DNA of 64,000 nucleotides from Flagellimonas lutaonensis. GTDB taxonomy: Bacteria; Bacteroidota; Bacteroidia; Flavobacteriales; Flavobacteriaceae. The notes beneath the pieces were generated by a model. It was not told the origin of the DNA. It did not search any database and saw only the letters and a list, made by a program, of their open reading frames with translations. Within the stretch, counting starts at the first letter, position 1, and the number at the start of each line of letters is the position of its first letter. This document shows positions 52,218 to 63,842 of the stretch, piece by piece. The stretch spans positions 1,182,501-1,246,500 of the forward strand of contig NZ_CP011071.1 in NCBI RefSeq assembly GCF_000963865.1. Direction: 5' to 3'. The position numbers and the translations under genes are program-made.

Positions 52218-54482
52218 ATGAAAAATCTTCTGCAATCGGCCTTTGGTTTTAAAAATCCCACGGTAAAGCCCCTTGACGGCTACGACAACAAAAATTATTT
52301 GGTCGAAAACCAGGGGCAGAAATTCACCTTTAAAACATATCCAGTAGAAAAAATGGACAAGGCTTTGTTGGAAGCTGAGAACGACGTCTTGCTTTTTTTA
52401 AAGGAAAAAGGATCTGAAGGGATTCCTGAACCCATGCCTTTTTTGGACGGAGCCTACATAAAATTACTCAAAGTGGATGGAGCATCTTCATGGTGCCGCA
52501 TACTTACTTATTTGGAAGGAAGTTTTATGGGCGACGCCACGGCCAGTGAAAACATAGTGGCTTCGCTCGGAAGCTTTTTGGCCCACCTTGACAAAACATT
52601 GCTGCCGTTTGACCATCTCGCCCTACGGGCACGAAAATGGCCGTGGGACCTGCAATACCTACACCTCAACAAAAAATATCTTGGTGATATTTCGAATCCG
52701 CGAAAGCGTAGCTTGGTAGGCTCCTTCTTTCAGCAGTATGAACAGCACGTGGCGCCCCTGTTGCCCACACTTCGAAAATCGGTCATCCATAACGATGCCA
52801 ACGAATGGAACATTTTGGTCAAAGATGGAAGTGTGTCAGGACTTATCGACTTTGGCGATCTGGCCCATTCATATCTTATCAACGAAGTTGCCGTGTCCCT
52901 GACATATGTTTGTTATGATAAAAAAGACCCTTTGAAATGGGCAAAACCTTTTTTGGCGGCCTACCATCAAGAATTGCCACTAACAGAAGAAGAAATCAGC
53001 ATCCTCTATTACTTGGTCGCCGCGAGGCTCTGTGTCAGCGTCTGCAATTCAGCCCATGCAGCAAAAACCAACCCCGATAACACTTATGCCCAAAGCAGTG
53101 ATGAAAATGCCTGGAACTTGCTGCACCGTTGGTTGGAAATTGGCCCAATAGCCGCTGAAAAGGCTTTTCGTGAAACGGTAGGGCTTCCTGAAAAACCTGT
53201 GCCAACTGAAAAAGAGATGATGCGGAAGAGGCATCGGTACATCAGCCCTATTCTTTCCATCAGCTACCAACGTCCCATCCACGTGAAAAAAGCGGCCTTT
53301 CAGTATATGTACGATGCCCGAGGCAACAGCTTTTTGGATGCCTACAACAACATTCCCCATGTGGGGCATTGCCACCCAAGGGTGGTCGAGGCAGGGCAAC
53401 GGCAAATGGCCGAACTCAATACCAATACCCGCTACCTGTACGACCTGTTGCATCAATATGCTGAAAAATTGCTGTCCAAGTTTCCCAAGCCGTTGAACAA
53501 GGTGTTTTTTGTGAATTCTGGCAGTGCCGCCAGCGATTTGGCCATCCGCTTGGCGCAGGCCCATACAAAACGCCAAAACCTCTTGGTGATGGAGCATGGC
53601 TACCACGGCAACACCCAAATCGGCATCGATATCAGCGATTATAAGTTCAACAATCCCAAGGGGCAAGGCCAAAAACCCCACATTTTCAAAACCGCTTTGC
53701 CCGACACCTACTGTGGGCTTTATTCCCAAAATGATGGCACCGCAGGGCTAGCCTATGCCCAAGATGCCATTCGGCACCTTGAAAAAATACAGTCGCCCAT
53801 GGCGGCTTTTATCGCCGAGCCCATTGTAGGTTGCGGCGGGCAGGTTCCTTTGGCCAAGGGCTACCTAAAACCCATGTACGAGGCCATTCGAAAGCAGGGG
53901 GGTGTTTGCATCAGTGATGAGGTGCAGGTAGGTTTTGGTCGGTTGGGTGCTTGTTTCTGGGGGTTTGAGGCCCAAGAAGTGGTGCCCGACATCGTCATCT
54001 TGGGAAAGCCCATGGGCAATGGCCACCCCATCGGTGCAGTGGTCACAACGGATAAAATTGCAACTTCATTTGAAAAGGGAGTGGAATTTTTCAGTTCGTT
54101 TGGGGGCAACCCTGTATCGTGTGCCATTGGCATGGCCGTTTTGGCGGTTTTGGAAGAGGAGAACCTACAGGATAACTCCAGAATCGTGGGAAATTATTAC
54201 GTAAGGCGGTTAAAAGAATTGCAAAAACAACACCCCTGTATCGGTGATATACGTGGTTCGGGGCTCTTTTTGGGCATTGACATCGTTAAGGAAGGTACCA
54301 AAGAACCTGATCCCCAGCTTGCCCAGCATCTCAAAAACGAATTGCGAAATCGGCATATTTTGGTCAGTACCGATGGGCCTTTTGACAATGTCATCAAATC
54401 AAAGCCCCCACTCTGTTTTAGCAAAGAGAATGTGGATTTGGTTGTCAATGGCCTGGATAGTATCTTGAAAGACCACTGTTAA
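52218..54482 (+). CDS. Kinase-class III aminotransferase (phospho-lyase-type) fusion (754 aa)
   Basis: Two enzymes in one chain. Residues about 1-310 are an APH/choline-kinase-type phosphotransferase, with the catalytic loop H191-N-D193-A-N-E-W-N198 and D211-F-G-D214. Residues about 335-754 are a class III PLP enzyme: YDARGNSFLDAYNNIPHVGHCHP, GSAASD at 435, SDEVQVGFGR at 567 and the Schiff-base Lys597 in ILGKPMGNG. This second part resembles ethanolamine-phosphate/5-phosphohydroxylysine phospho-lyases, whose partner is a kinase of the hydroxylysine-kinase type. The expected action is phosphorylation of an amino alcohol, then elimination of phosphate and ammonia to an aldehyde. The substrate is not proven. 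Confidence 0.9.
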   Translation: MKNLLQSAFGFKNPTVKPLDGYDNKNYLVENQGQKFTFKTYPVEKMDKALLEAENDVLLFLKEKGSEGIPEPMPFLDGAYIKLLKVDGASSWCRILTYLEGSFMGDATASENIVASLGSFLAHLDKTLLPFDHLALRARKWPWDLQYLHLNKKYLGDISNPRKRSLVGSFFQQYEQHVAPLLPTLRKSVIHNDANEWNILVKDGSVSGLIDFGDLAHSYLINEVAVSLTYVCYDKKDPLKWAKPFLAAYHQELPLTEEEISILYYLVAARLCVSVCNSAHAAKTNPDNTYAQSSDENAWNLLHRWLEIGPIAAEKAFRETVGLPEKPVPTEKEMMRKRHRYISPILSISYQRPIHVKKAAFQYMYDARGNSFLDAYNNIPHVGHCHPRVVEAGQRQMAELNTNTRYLYDLLHQYAEKLLSKFPKPLNKVFFVNSGSAASDLAIRLAQAHTKRQNLLVMEHGYHGNTQIGIDISDYKFNNPKGQGQKPHIFKTALPDTYCGLYSQNDGTAGLAYAQDAIRHLEKIQSPMAAFIAEPIVGCGGQVPLAKGYLKPMYEAIRKQGGVCISDEVQVGFGRLGACFWGFEAQEVVPDIVILGKPMGNGHPIGAVVTTDKIATSFEKGVEFFSSFGGNPVSCAIGMAVLAVLEEENLQDNSRIVGNYYVRRLKELQKQHPCIGDIRGSGLFLGIDIVKEGTKEPDPQLAQHLKNELRNRHILVSTDGPFDNVIKSKPPLCFSKENVDLVVNGLDSILKDHC

Positions 54483-54562
54483 TTGCCTTCCACCCTTCGC
54501 GACCGCGGATGGCAGACACTACACTTGCCTCAGGGAAGCAGTATTTTATCCATTTAAGAAAA

Positions 54563-54590
54563 TAAAAAAAGAGCGGCCTATGCGGCCGCC
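54563..54590 (-). terminator. Terminator after katG
   Basis: Minus strand GCGGCC-GCATA-GGCCGC followed by a T-run (TCTTTTTTT). It lies 30 nt past the katG stop. Confidence 0.8.
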
Positions 54591-54618
54591 CTTTCACCAA
54601 TATTCAATTTCCTTTTTC

Positions 54619-56904
<2,286 letters not shown>

Positions 56905-57127
56905 CTATAAGTTACAACACTTGTTGCTAAGAGTAGAAGGCCTACCATTCGTTTGTGTTATGTGGATATTGGTATTGGTTATGGCGACCAAAAAGGAAGG
57001 CGGGTTTTGGTTATTTTTAGTTATCTATATGAAGGCTATTACAGTCATTTAATCTATATTCTTACGATGATGTAGAATATGTTTACGACATACTTCTGTC
57101 TGCCCGCTGTTACAATTTGATAAAAGA

Positions 57128-57709
57128 ATGATGGAAAAGAGAGGTTTCACGTCCAATAGAGAGCGAAAATTATGGCTTTGGGCGTTGTCAGTTTTAATTG
57201 CCATATACGGCACCCTCTTTTTTGGCGGCCAACTAATAGATTTTATGATTGAACGTCGCATTATAGAGCAAACAACATTTTACTTATTTCTTCTTCTGAT
57301 TCTAGCGCCTATAATCAGCGGGTGGAAGAGTTCTGACCAGAAATTGGGGTTCTGGGTTTATGCCGGGGTAATGGCAGTATATGGAATGGCGCTGCTACGT
57401 ATGGATTTGACGGTAGCTGAACGCTCTCATATATTTGAATATGGGCTGCTCGGAGTGTTGGTTCACGAAGCCTTAATCGAAAGAAAAAGCAATGGCGCAA
57501 AAGTTAAAACTCCGGCCTTGGTTGCTATTTTAGGCGTAGGAACTATTGGCTTATTGGACGAATGTATTCAGTATCTTATACCGTATCGCGTTTTCGATTT
57601 GGTAGATATTGGTTTTAATTATCTGGCATCTGCATTTGGGGTCCTAACAAGTGTGGGGGTAAGCTGGTTGCAAAGTGTTTTTATAGGTCGATTTAAAAAT
57701 AAGAGTTGA
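57128..57709 (+). CDS. VanZ-like membrane protein (193 aa)
   Basis: VanZ-family protein with about five membrane helices. Family signatures are ERSHIFEYGLLGVLVHEAL (about residues 98-116) and the acidic GLLDECIQYLIPYRVFDLVDIGFNYLAS (about 140-167). Relatives affect teicoplanin resistance in Gram-positives, but the role in Bacteroidetes is unknown. Two ATG codons in a row start it (57128, 57131). It is a single gene between katG and glyS, which are both on the other strand. No clear promoter or terminator was found. Confidence 0.85.
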   Translation: MMEKRGFTSNRERKLWLWALSVLIAIYGTLFFGGQLIDFMIERRIIEQTTFYLFLLLILAPIISGWKSSDQKLGFWVYAGVMAVYGMALLRMDLTVAERSHIFEYGLLGVLVHEALIERKSNGAKVKTPALVAILGVGTIGLLDECIQYLIPYRVFDLVDIGFNYLASAFGVLTSVGVSWLQSVFIGRFKNKS

Positions 57710-57873
57710 TACGCAACCACCCATGGTTGGACATTGTGTGAAGTAAAGGGTAAAGCTAAAAAAACGCCTGTACCAAAGGCTCCTGTCAGAAGTCTTGGCC
57801 AAACCAAGTCCATTTAGGGCACCACCCTTTTTTCATTTAGCTCAGGATGGCAGAAAAGAGGCCAAAAACGATG

Positions 57874-59415
57874 TTAGATTTTACGCAACCACTCTTTCAT
57901 CGCCACCTCTTTGCCGATAAGGTCTTTGACCTCGCCCAGCCTAACCCGTTGTTGTTCCATCGAATCGCGATGGCGAACGGTCACGGTATCGTCTTCCAAG
58001 GTTTGGTGGTCGATGGTCACACAGAAAGGCGTGCCAGCGGCATCTTGGCGACGGTAGCGACGGCCCACGGCATCTTTTTCATCATAGGCCACATTAAAGT
58101 CCCACTTGAGTTCATCGACCAGTTTTTGGGCAATTTCGGGCAGACCGTCTTTTTTGACCAAGGGCAGCACAGCGGCCTTGGTGGGCGCCAAAACAGCCGG
58201 TATCTTCAGCACGGTACGGGTGGTGCCGTTCTCGAGTTCTTCTTCTTGTAGTGCCTTTGAGAACACCGCCAAGAACATACGATCCAGCCCGATGGAGGTT
58301 TCGACCACGTAGGGCACATAGCTTTCGTTGGTCTCGGGGTCAAAATATTGCAATTTTTTGCCAGAATATTTTTCGTGGTTGGCGAGGTCGAAATCAGTTC
58401 GGGAGTGGATGCCCTCCAACTCTTTGAAACCGAACGGAAATTTGAATTCGATATCAGCGGCCGCATCGGCATAGTGCGCCAGTTTCTCATGGTCGTGAAA
58501 ACGGTAATTGTCCTCGCCCATGCCCAATGATAGGTGCCATTTCAGACGGGCCTGCTTCCAGTGTTCGTACCATTCCATCTGCGTGCCGGGCTTGATAAAG
58601 AACTGCATCTCCATCTGCTCAAACTCGCGCATACGGAAGATGAACTGACGGGCCACGATCTCGTTACGGAATGCTTTTCCCGTCTGGGCAATTCCAAAGG
58701 GAATTTTCATCCGTCCCGTTTTCTGTACGTTCAAAAAGTTCACAAATATGCCCTGTGCCGTCTCGGGACGCAGGTAGAGGTCCATGGTACTATCGGCGGT
58801 GGCGCCCAACTTGGTGCCGAACATTAGGTTGAACTGTTTGACATCGGTCCAGTTTTTTGAACCCGACAGGGGACAGGCAATTTCCAATTCTTCGATCAGC
58901 GCCTTCACATCGGCCAAATCTTCGTTTTCCAACGATTTACCCAGGCGTTTGAGAATGCCATCAGCTTTTGCCTGATAATCCAACACGCGCTGGTTCGTGG
59001 TCAAAAATTGTTCTTTATCAAAACTGTCACCAAAGCGTTTTGCGGCTTTTTTGACCTCTTTTTCGATTTTGTCCTCAATTTTGGCCACATAGTCTTCGAC
59101 CAACACATCGGCACGGTAGCGCTTTTTCGAGTCTTTATTGTCGATCAAGGGGTCGTTAAAGGCATCAACGTGGCCCGAGGCCTTCCAAGTGGTGGGATGC
59201 ATAAAAATGGCGGCATCGATGCCCACGATGTTTTGGTTGAGCTGTACCATGGCCTGCCACCAATACTCCCTAATGTTCTTTTTGAGCTCAGCCCCGTTTT
59301 GGCCGTAGTCATACACTGCGCTCAACCCATCATATATTTCGCTCGATTGAAAGATATAACCATACTCTTTCGCATGCGAAATGACCTTCTTGAAAATGTC
59401 TTCTTGATTTGCCAT
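57874..59415 (-). CDS. glyS: Glycyl-tRNA synthetase, alpha2 type (513 aa)
   Basis: Class II aminoacyl-tRNA synthetase of the eukaryote/Bacteroidetes-type single chain. Start at ATG 59415 (MANQEDIFKKVISHAKEYG); the in-frame residues upstream overlap the promoter. Class II motifs are WKASGHVDAFNDP, YLRPETAQGIFVNF (motif 2 region, about 215-228), IAQTGKAFRNEI, and the C-terminal anticodon domain from about 395 (LPLVKKDGLPEIAQKLVDEL; DTVTVRHRDSMEQQRV). TATTTTTG ends exactly four bases before the ATG, with a TTG 18 nt further upstream, so a leaderless mRNA is likely. Confidence 0.96.
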   Translation of the reverse strand: MANQEDIFKKVISHAKEYGYIFQSSEIYDGLSAVYDYGQNGAELKKNIREYWWQAMVQLNQNIVGIDAAIFMHPTTWKASGHVDAFNDPLIDNKDSKKRYRADVLVEDYVAKIEDKIEKEVKKAAKRFGDSFDKEQFLTTNQRVLDYQAKADGILKRLGKSLENEDLADVKALIEELEIACPLSGSKNWTDVKQFNLMFGTKLGATADSTMDLYLRPETAQGIFVNFLNVQKTGRMKIPFGIAQTGKAFRNEIVARQFIFRMREFEQMEMQFFIKPGTQMEWYEHWKQARLKWHLSLGMGEDNYRFHDHEKLAHYADAAADIEFKFPFGFKELEGIHSRTDFDLANHEKYSGKKLQYFDPETNESYVPYVVETSIGLDRMFLAVFSKALQEEELENGTTRTVLKIPAVLAPTKAAVLPLVKKDGLPEIAQKLVDELKWDFNVAYDEKDAVGRRYRRQDAAGTPFCVTIDHQTLEDDTVTVRHRDSMEQQRVRLGEVKDLIGKEVAMKEWLRKI

Positions 59416-59419
59416 TGCG

Positions 59420-59448
59420 CAAAAATAGCACAAAGGCCCAAATAACAA
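59420..59448 (-). promoter_or_regulatory. Promoter of glyS, abutting the start codon
   Basis: Minus strand TTG (59448-59446), 18-nt spacer, TATTTTTG (59427-59420), four bases (CGCA), then ATG. Confidence 0.75.
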
Positions 59449-59473
59449 ACAATAAGAACCGGTGTTGGAGGGA

Positions 59474-60376
59474 TTATTTCAGCTGAAATTCCGTAGAGGC
59501 CAAAAGGCGTTCGTCTTCAAAGACATTCAAGGTATAAATGCCCTCTTGCAGCGACCCTTCGGGCACAGTAATGGCGTCACAGACACTCATTTCTTCGCCC
59601 ATATATAGCACCTCTACCCGTTTGCTATAGGTATTGCCACTTACCGAAACGGTCGTTGCATTGTCTTCGATCACCTTCATATTGGGGTCTAAGAACTGTA
59701 GATAGATCACCTTGACCTCGCCCTCTTCGTTGGGGTTGCCCAATATGGTGACACAACCACGCAGTTTTTCGATAGTGGAAGCCTTATTGGTCTTCAAGGG
59801 GCGACCTGCCCGTAATCGAAATCCGCTGCCCTCGGCATCGCTCAATTTCAAATAGCTCTTGATCCTAAGTTCTTTGCTTAGCTCTTTGTTCTTTTGCCGC
59901 AAAAGGGCCTCGGCCTCTTCAAGGGAGCTGCTTTTGCCACGCAATTCTTCCAACTGCTTGCGGGTTTCTTCGAAACGGCTGGCCAAAAGGCTGTTGTTAT
60001 AGCGCAAGAAGTTGTTCTTCAGTTTTAGGCTATCGTACCTCATCTCAAGTTCGCGAAGCGCCTTTCGGCTCTCCTTTAGTTTTCCTATGGTAAAGTTGAG
60101 CCTTCCCACTGAATCAAGCAATTGTTGTACCCTAATGCGTGAATCGTTGAGTTCTATCTCGTTGACCTCATTCAGGCCATTGAGGCGATCCACCTCGGCC
60201 CTCATCAACGTCAAATCTTTTACGAGCAAGGTCTTTTCTTGCTCTAAATAGTTCATTTGGTTCTGTGCCTGCGCATAGCTGTAATAAAAAGCAATAAGAA
60301 TACCGATGATGACCGCTACGAGTGCCGCAACAATGATCTTGTAATTGAAATTCTTATCTTGGGATTGGGAGTCCAT
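59474..60376 (-). CDS. Membrane-anchored coiled-coil protein (300 aa)
   Basis: Conserved in Flavobacteriia, and often mislabelled as chromosome partitioning protein. One helix near the N-terminus (about residues 12-33, YKIIVAALVAVIIGILIAFYY) is followed by a long heptad region (about 38-175, rich in Leu, Glu and Arg) and a C-terminal beta domain (about 185-300, FRLRAGRPLKTNKASTIEKLRGC then IYTLNVFEDERLLAS). A periplasmic orientation is likely. The function is unknown. It is divergent from comF with 32 nt between. Confidence 0.78.
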   Translation of the reverse strand: MDSQSQDKNFNYKIIVAALVAVIIGILIAFYYSYAQAQNQMNYLEQEKTLLVKDLTLMRAEVDRLNGLNEVNEIELNDSRIRVQQLLDSVGRLNFTIGKLKESRKALRELEMRYDSLKLKNNFLRYNNSLLASRFEETRKQLEELRGKSSSLEEAEALLRQKNKELSKELRIKSYLKLSDAEGSGFRLRAGRPLKTNKASTIEKLRGCVTILGNPNEEGEVKVIYLQFLDPNMKVIEDNATTVSVSGNTYSKRVEVLYMGEEMSVCDAITVPEGSLQEGIYTLNVFEDERLLASTEFQLK

Positions 60377-60408
60377 GCTAAAATGCGGCTAATAAGTAGG
60401 TATAAGAT

Positions 60409-61125
60409 TTGATTCGAACACAGTTTTCAAAGATAATAAACGATATTAACTCCATACTATTGCCACAGGTATGTTTTGGATGTAATGTACGTTTAATGGG
60501 AGGAGAGTACACCTTGTGTACCGTTTGTCGACATGATTTACCGCTCACCGAGTACAATTTCATCGAAGAAAACCCCGTAGACCGCATATTTTATGGGCGT
60601 ATCGACATCGCCAAGGCCAGTTCGTTTCTACATTTTCTATCGCACGGAAAGGTCAAAAACCTCTTGCACCAGCTGAAATATAAAAATCAAGAAAAAATCG
60701 GTTCTTTTCTCGGAGATTGGTATGGAGGGCTTTTGGCCGAGGATAAAGGACTTCCTAAAATCGATTATATCATTGCTGTTCCGCTGCACCAGAAAAAACT
60801 TCGAAAAAGGGGGTACAACCAAGTGGATCTGTTTGCCCAGCAACTTGCAAAACACCTAAAAACCCAAACATTGAAGGGCGTTTTGGTCAAAACCGCGAAT
60901 GTGAAGACCCTGACTAAGAAAAACCGCTCTTTCCGCTGGCAAACCAGCCAAAATCTGTACAAACTGACCGATAATTCAAAATTGGCCCACAAGCGTGTGC
61001 TGTTGGTCGATGACGTCATCACCACCGGAGCCACCATTGAAGCATGTGCCCAGGCCCTAACAATGGCCGAGGGCACCGAAATTTACGTGGCCAGTATGGC
61101 GTTCGTGCCCAAAACAGGATTCTAA
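60409..61125 (+). CDS. ComF family phosphoribosyltransferase-like protein (238 aa)
   Basis: ComF-type protein linked to DNA uptake in naturally competent bacteria. The N-terminal zinc-binding cysteines are arranged C-x2-C ... C-x2-C (VCFGCN; CTVCR). The phosphoribosyltransferase fold follows, with the PRPP loop VLLVDDVITTGATIEAC (about residues 202-218) and VPLHQKKLRKRGYNQVDLFA near 122. The start is TTG. Whether this organism is competent cannot be judged from this gene alone; many non-competent species keep it. Confidence 0.9.
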   Translation: MIRTQFSKIINDINSILLPQVCFGCNVRLMGGEYTLCTVCRHDLPLTEYNFIEENPVDRIFYGRIDIAKASSFLHFLSHGKVKNLLHQLKYKNQEKIGSFLGDWYGGLLAEDKGLPKIDYIIAVPLHQKKLRKRGYNQVDLFAQQLAKHLKTQTLKGVLVKTANVKTLTKKNRSFRWQTSQNLYKLTDNSKLAHKRVLLVDDVITTGATIEACAQALTMAEGTEIYVASMAFVPKTGF

Positions 61126-61166
61126 AATTGGGGCATAATTCTTGAATTAATCGTTTCTTTGTTTTC

Positions 61167-62798
61167 ATGAATAAGACCATGTTGCTATTGAAAAGGACAT
61201 TGAGCGCCATTTTTTTGCTATTCATGGCCGCTGCCCTTTGGCAATGCGCCCGAAGGGGCACTCCCAGTGGCGGGCCAAAAGATGTTACTCCCCCTGTTTT
61301 ATTGCGAACCGAGCCCGAAAATCTGAGTACCAATTTTAAAGGCAACAAGATTCGGCTGTATTTTGACGAATACATCAAGCTAGAGGACGTACAAAACCAA
61401 ATGATCGTATCGCCCCCCTTAAAATACATTCCTGAAATAAAGCCTCAGGGCGGCCCGAGTAAGTTCATAGAAATCACGATAAAAGATACCTTACAAGAGA
61501 ATACCACCTATACCATCAATTTCGGGCAGAGCATTGTTGACAACAACGAGGGCAACCCAAACAGTTTTTTGACCTATGTTTTCTCAACGGGCGACTACCT
61601 TGACTCATTGCAGATTTCAGGGCTGGTTCAAGATGCCTTTAATCGGGAACCCGATGATTTTGTCAGTGTTATGCTCTACGAAATCGACAGTGCCTACAAC
61701 GATTCGACCATTTACAAATTTCCGCCGAACTATATTACGAACACGCTTGATAGCACCCCTGTTTTCCAGCTCAAAAACCTAAAGGCGGGCAACTATGCCC
61801 TAATAGCGTTGAAAGACGTGGGCAAAAACAATGTTTTCGACCAACGGGCCGACAAGATTGGTTTTGTGGAAGATACGGTCAAGATTCCGACCGATTCGCT
61901 CTTTTTGCTAAAACTGTTCAAAGAAGTACCAGACTATGCCATATCGGTTCCTAGTTATGCGGCAAAGAACAAAATTATATTTGGGTACCGGGGGAAAGCG
62001 GATGAAATCAAAATCGAGCCCCTGACCGTATTGCCCGATTCGGTACAGACCCTGATTACCAAAGAACCGGACAAAGACACCCTCAACTTTTGGTTGACCC
62101 CCACAGATTTAGACTCCATAGTCTTTACCGTAACGAACGAGCAGCAAAAACTGGTCGACACCTTTACGGTGAAAAGCAGAAAACTTGCTATGGATTCGCT
62201 GAAACTGAGCACCAATATCAGGGGCAAAATGAATTTTACCGATACCCTGAGCCTGCTGGCCACGACGCCATTGGTTCAGGTCGATTCTTCCAAAATTTCG
62301 GTAGCCCTCAACGATTCGATACCCATTGGGTTTAATTGGGCCTTGGACACCCTGCGCAACAAGGTCAATATTGGGTTTCCGTTGGAGGCCAACCAAGGTT
62401 ACTCGGTAAAACTGTTGCCGGGGGCCCTTACCGATTTCTTTGGCATGCAAAATGATACCCTGGCCTACAACCTTTCGACCGGTAGCTATGCCGATTATGG
62501 CAATTTGCGCTTTAACATTGCTGGAGCCGTGACCTACCCTGCCATCGTTCAGTTGATCAATGACAAAGGGGAAACCCAAAGAGAGGTTTATGCAGAAACG
62601 CCGCAAAAGGTCGAATTCAACTACCTAAAACCCGGCAATTATGGGGTTCGTATCATTTTTGATGAAAATGGCAACCGCAAATGGGACACCGGTAGTTTCC
62701 TTAAAAAGATCCAACCTGAAAAGGTTAGGTACTATCCTGATATGGTCAACATACGTGCCAATTGGGAAATGGAGGAGACCTTTACGGTGTTAGAGTAA
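61167..62798 (+). CDS. Ig-like (Big_5) domain lipoprotein (543 aa)
   Basis: Exported lipoprotein (signal ending AAALWQC, Cys about 27), then RRGTPSGGPKDVTPPVLLRTEP. This is the start typical of the flavobacterial family with an SbsA-like Ig domain (about 40-140, FDEYIKLEDVQNQMIVSPP; TYTINFGQSIVDNNEGN). The rest is several beta domains. KPGNYGVRIIFDENGNRKWDTG near the end is a second conserved block. Probably a cell-surface or outer-membrane-facing protein. The 3' end overlaps the convergent amidase by 17 nt. Confidence 0.82.
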   Translation: MNKTMLLLKRTLSAIFLLFMAAALWQCARRGTPSGGPKDVTPPVLLRTEPENLSTNFKGNKIRLYFDEYIKLEDVQNQMIVSPPLKYIPEIKPQGGPSKFIEITIKDTLQENTTYTINFGQSIVDNNEGNPNSFLTYVFSTGDYLDSLQISGLVQDAFNREPDDFVSVMLYEIDSAYNDSTIYKFPPNYITNTLDSTPVFQLKNLKAGNYALIALKDVGKNNVFDQRADKIGFVEDTVKIPTDSLFLLKLFKEVPDYAISVPSYAAKNKIIFGYRGKADEIKIEPLTVLPDSVQTLITKEPDKDTLNFWLTPTDLDSIVFTVTNEQQKLVDTFTVKSRKLAMDSLKLSTNIRGKMNFTDTLSLLATTPLVQVDSSKISVALNDSIPIGFNWALDTLRNKVNIGFPLEANQGYSVKLLPGALTDFFGMQNDTLAYNLSTGSYADYGNLRFNIAGAVTYPAIVQLINDKGETQREVYAETPQKVEFNYLKPGNYGVRIIFDENGNRKWDTGSFLKKIQPEKVRYYPDMVNIRANWEMEETFTVLE

Positions 62799-63558
62799 AC
62801 CGATCACGGTCATCGAGAAACCGTAGTTTTTCCCTATTTGAGACTATATGCTCTTTGCTCAACACCGCATAAAGCACTTCTTCGCTCTCAGAATAGACGA
62901 TTTTGTGGCCCAACACATCGTACACGGCAGAATGCCCTGAATATTCATGCCCAAGTCCATCACGCCCCACTCGATTCACACCAATGCAATAGGCCATGTT
63001 CTCGATGGCCCGCGCCTTTAAAAGTGCATCCCAAGCGGCCACACGGGGTTTGGGCCAATTGGCCACATACAACAGTACATCGTAATCAAACGTGTTTCGA
63101 GCCCAAACCGGAAACCTTAGATCATAACATATCAGGAGCATTAATCTAAACCCTTTATACGTTTCAACCAGTTGTTCATCGCCCCTTTTATAGACTTTGT
63201 CTTCGCCCGCCAAGGTAAAGGTATGCCGCTTGTCGTACTGCGATATGTGAGCATGGGGAGCAACAAAAAAAAGTCTGTTGTAGCAATCATTATCTTCTTT
63301 ATAGGCAATACTTCCAACAATGGCCGCATCTTTTTCAATGGCCTTGCGGCGCATCCACTCCACCGTTTTTTTTTCTTCGGAAGCAGGGATATTCTGGGGC
63401 TTCATGGTAAATCCCGTAGTGAACATCTCAGGAAGCACGATCAAATCGACATCATCATCGATGGCAGCGATTTTTTTATCGAACATCGCTCGGTTTGCTT
63501 CTGGGTCTTCCCAGTGCAATGGCGATTGCACCAATGCTATTTTTATTTCTATAGCCAT
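62782..63558 (-). CDS. Omega-amidase, YafV/Nit2-type nitrilase (258 aa)
   Basis: Nitrilase-superfamily amidase that hydrolyses alpha-ketoglutaramate and related omega-amides, a repair or salvage role. The catalytic triad is visible: Glu44 in LPEMF, Lys110 in YDKRHTF, Cys144 in LICYDLRFP. ANWPKPRVAAWDALLKARAIEN near 165-188 is typical. Cytoplasmic. Normal length. Its upstream region (63559 onward) is the repeat-rich gap shared with the divergent PAS protein gene. Confidence 0.92.
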   Translation of the reverse strand: MAIEIKIALVQSPLHWEDPEANRAMFDKKIAAIDDDVDLIVLPEMFTTGFTMKPQNIPASEEKKTVEWMRRKAIEKDAAIVGSIAYKEDNDCYNRLFFVAPHAHISQYDKRHTFTLAGEDKVYKRGDEQLVETYKGFRLMLLICYDLRFPVWARNTFDYDVLLYVANWPKPRVAAWDALLKARAIENMAYCIGVNRVGRDGLGHEYSGHSAVYDVLGHKIVYSESEEVLYAVLSKEHIVSNREKLRFLDDRDRFTLTP

Positions 63559-63572
63559 TTTCCTTAAAGAAG

Positions 63573-63790
63573 TACTTACCCCTTGTAAGTATTCACGGCC
63601 AAATTAGGAAAAACCTTCCAAATTAACTGCTTTGTAAGACCTTACATTAAGAAAACATTTCTGGCAGAAACCACTTGAAACCCAATAAAAACAAGGTTCT
63701 CACCAACAAATTGTGAAGTGGGCGCCCTAAATTCCATATAAGTAAAATCTTACTATCATATTTTTGGTGTACTTTTATGTAAGATTTTAC
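63573..63790. promoter_or_regulatory. Cluster of four GTAAG-type inverted repeats
   Basis: TACTTAC-CCCTT-GTAAGTA (63573-63591), TGTAAG-AC-CTTACA (63633-63646), and GTAAAATCTTAC (63742-63753) with its exact reverse complement GTAAGATTTTAC (63779-63790). A TATTTTTG -7-like element (63759-63766) lies between the last two. The repeated GTAAG/CTTAC arms suggest multiple binding sites for one regulator, controlling the PAS gene and perhaps the amidase. Confidence 0.5.
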
Positions 63791-63842
63791 GTTTCAATAT
63801 GTTCAGCAATAAATCTTTAATTAAAATGTACCCCTTGGTCCA

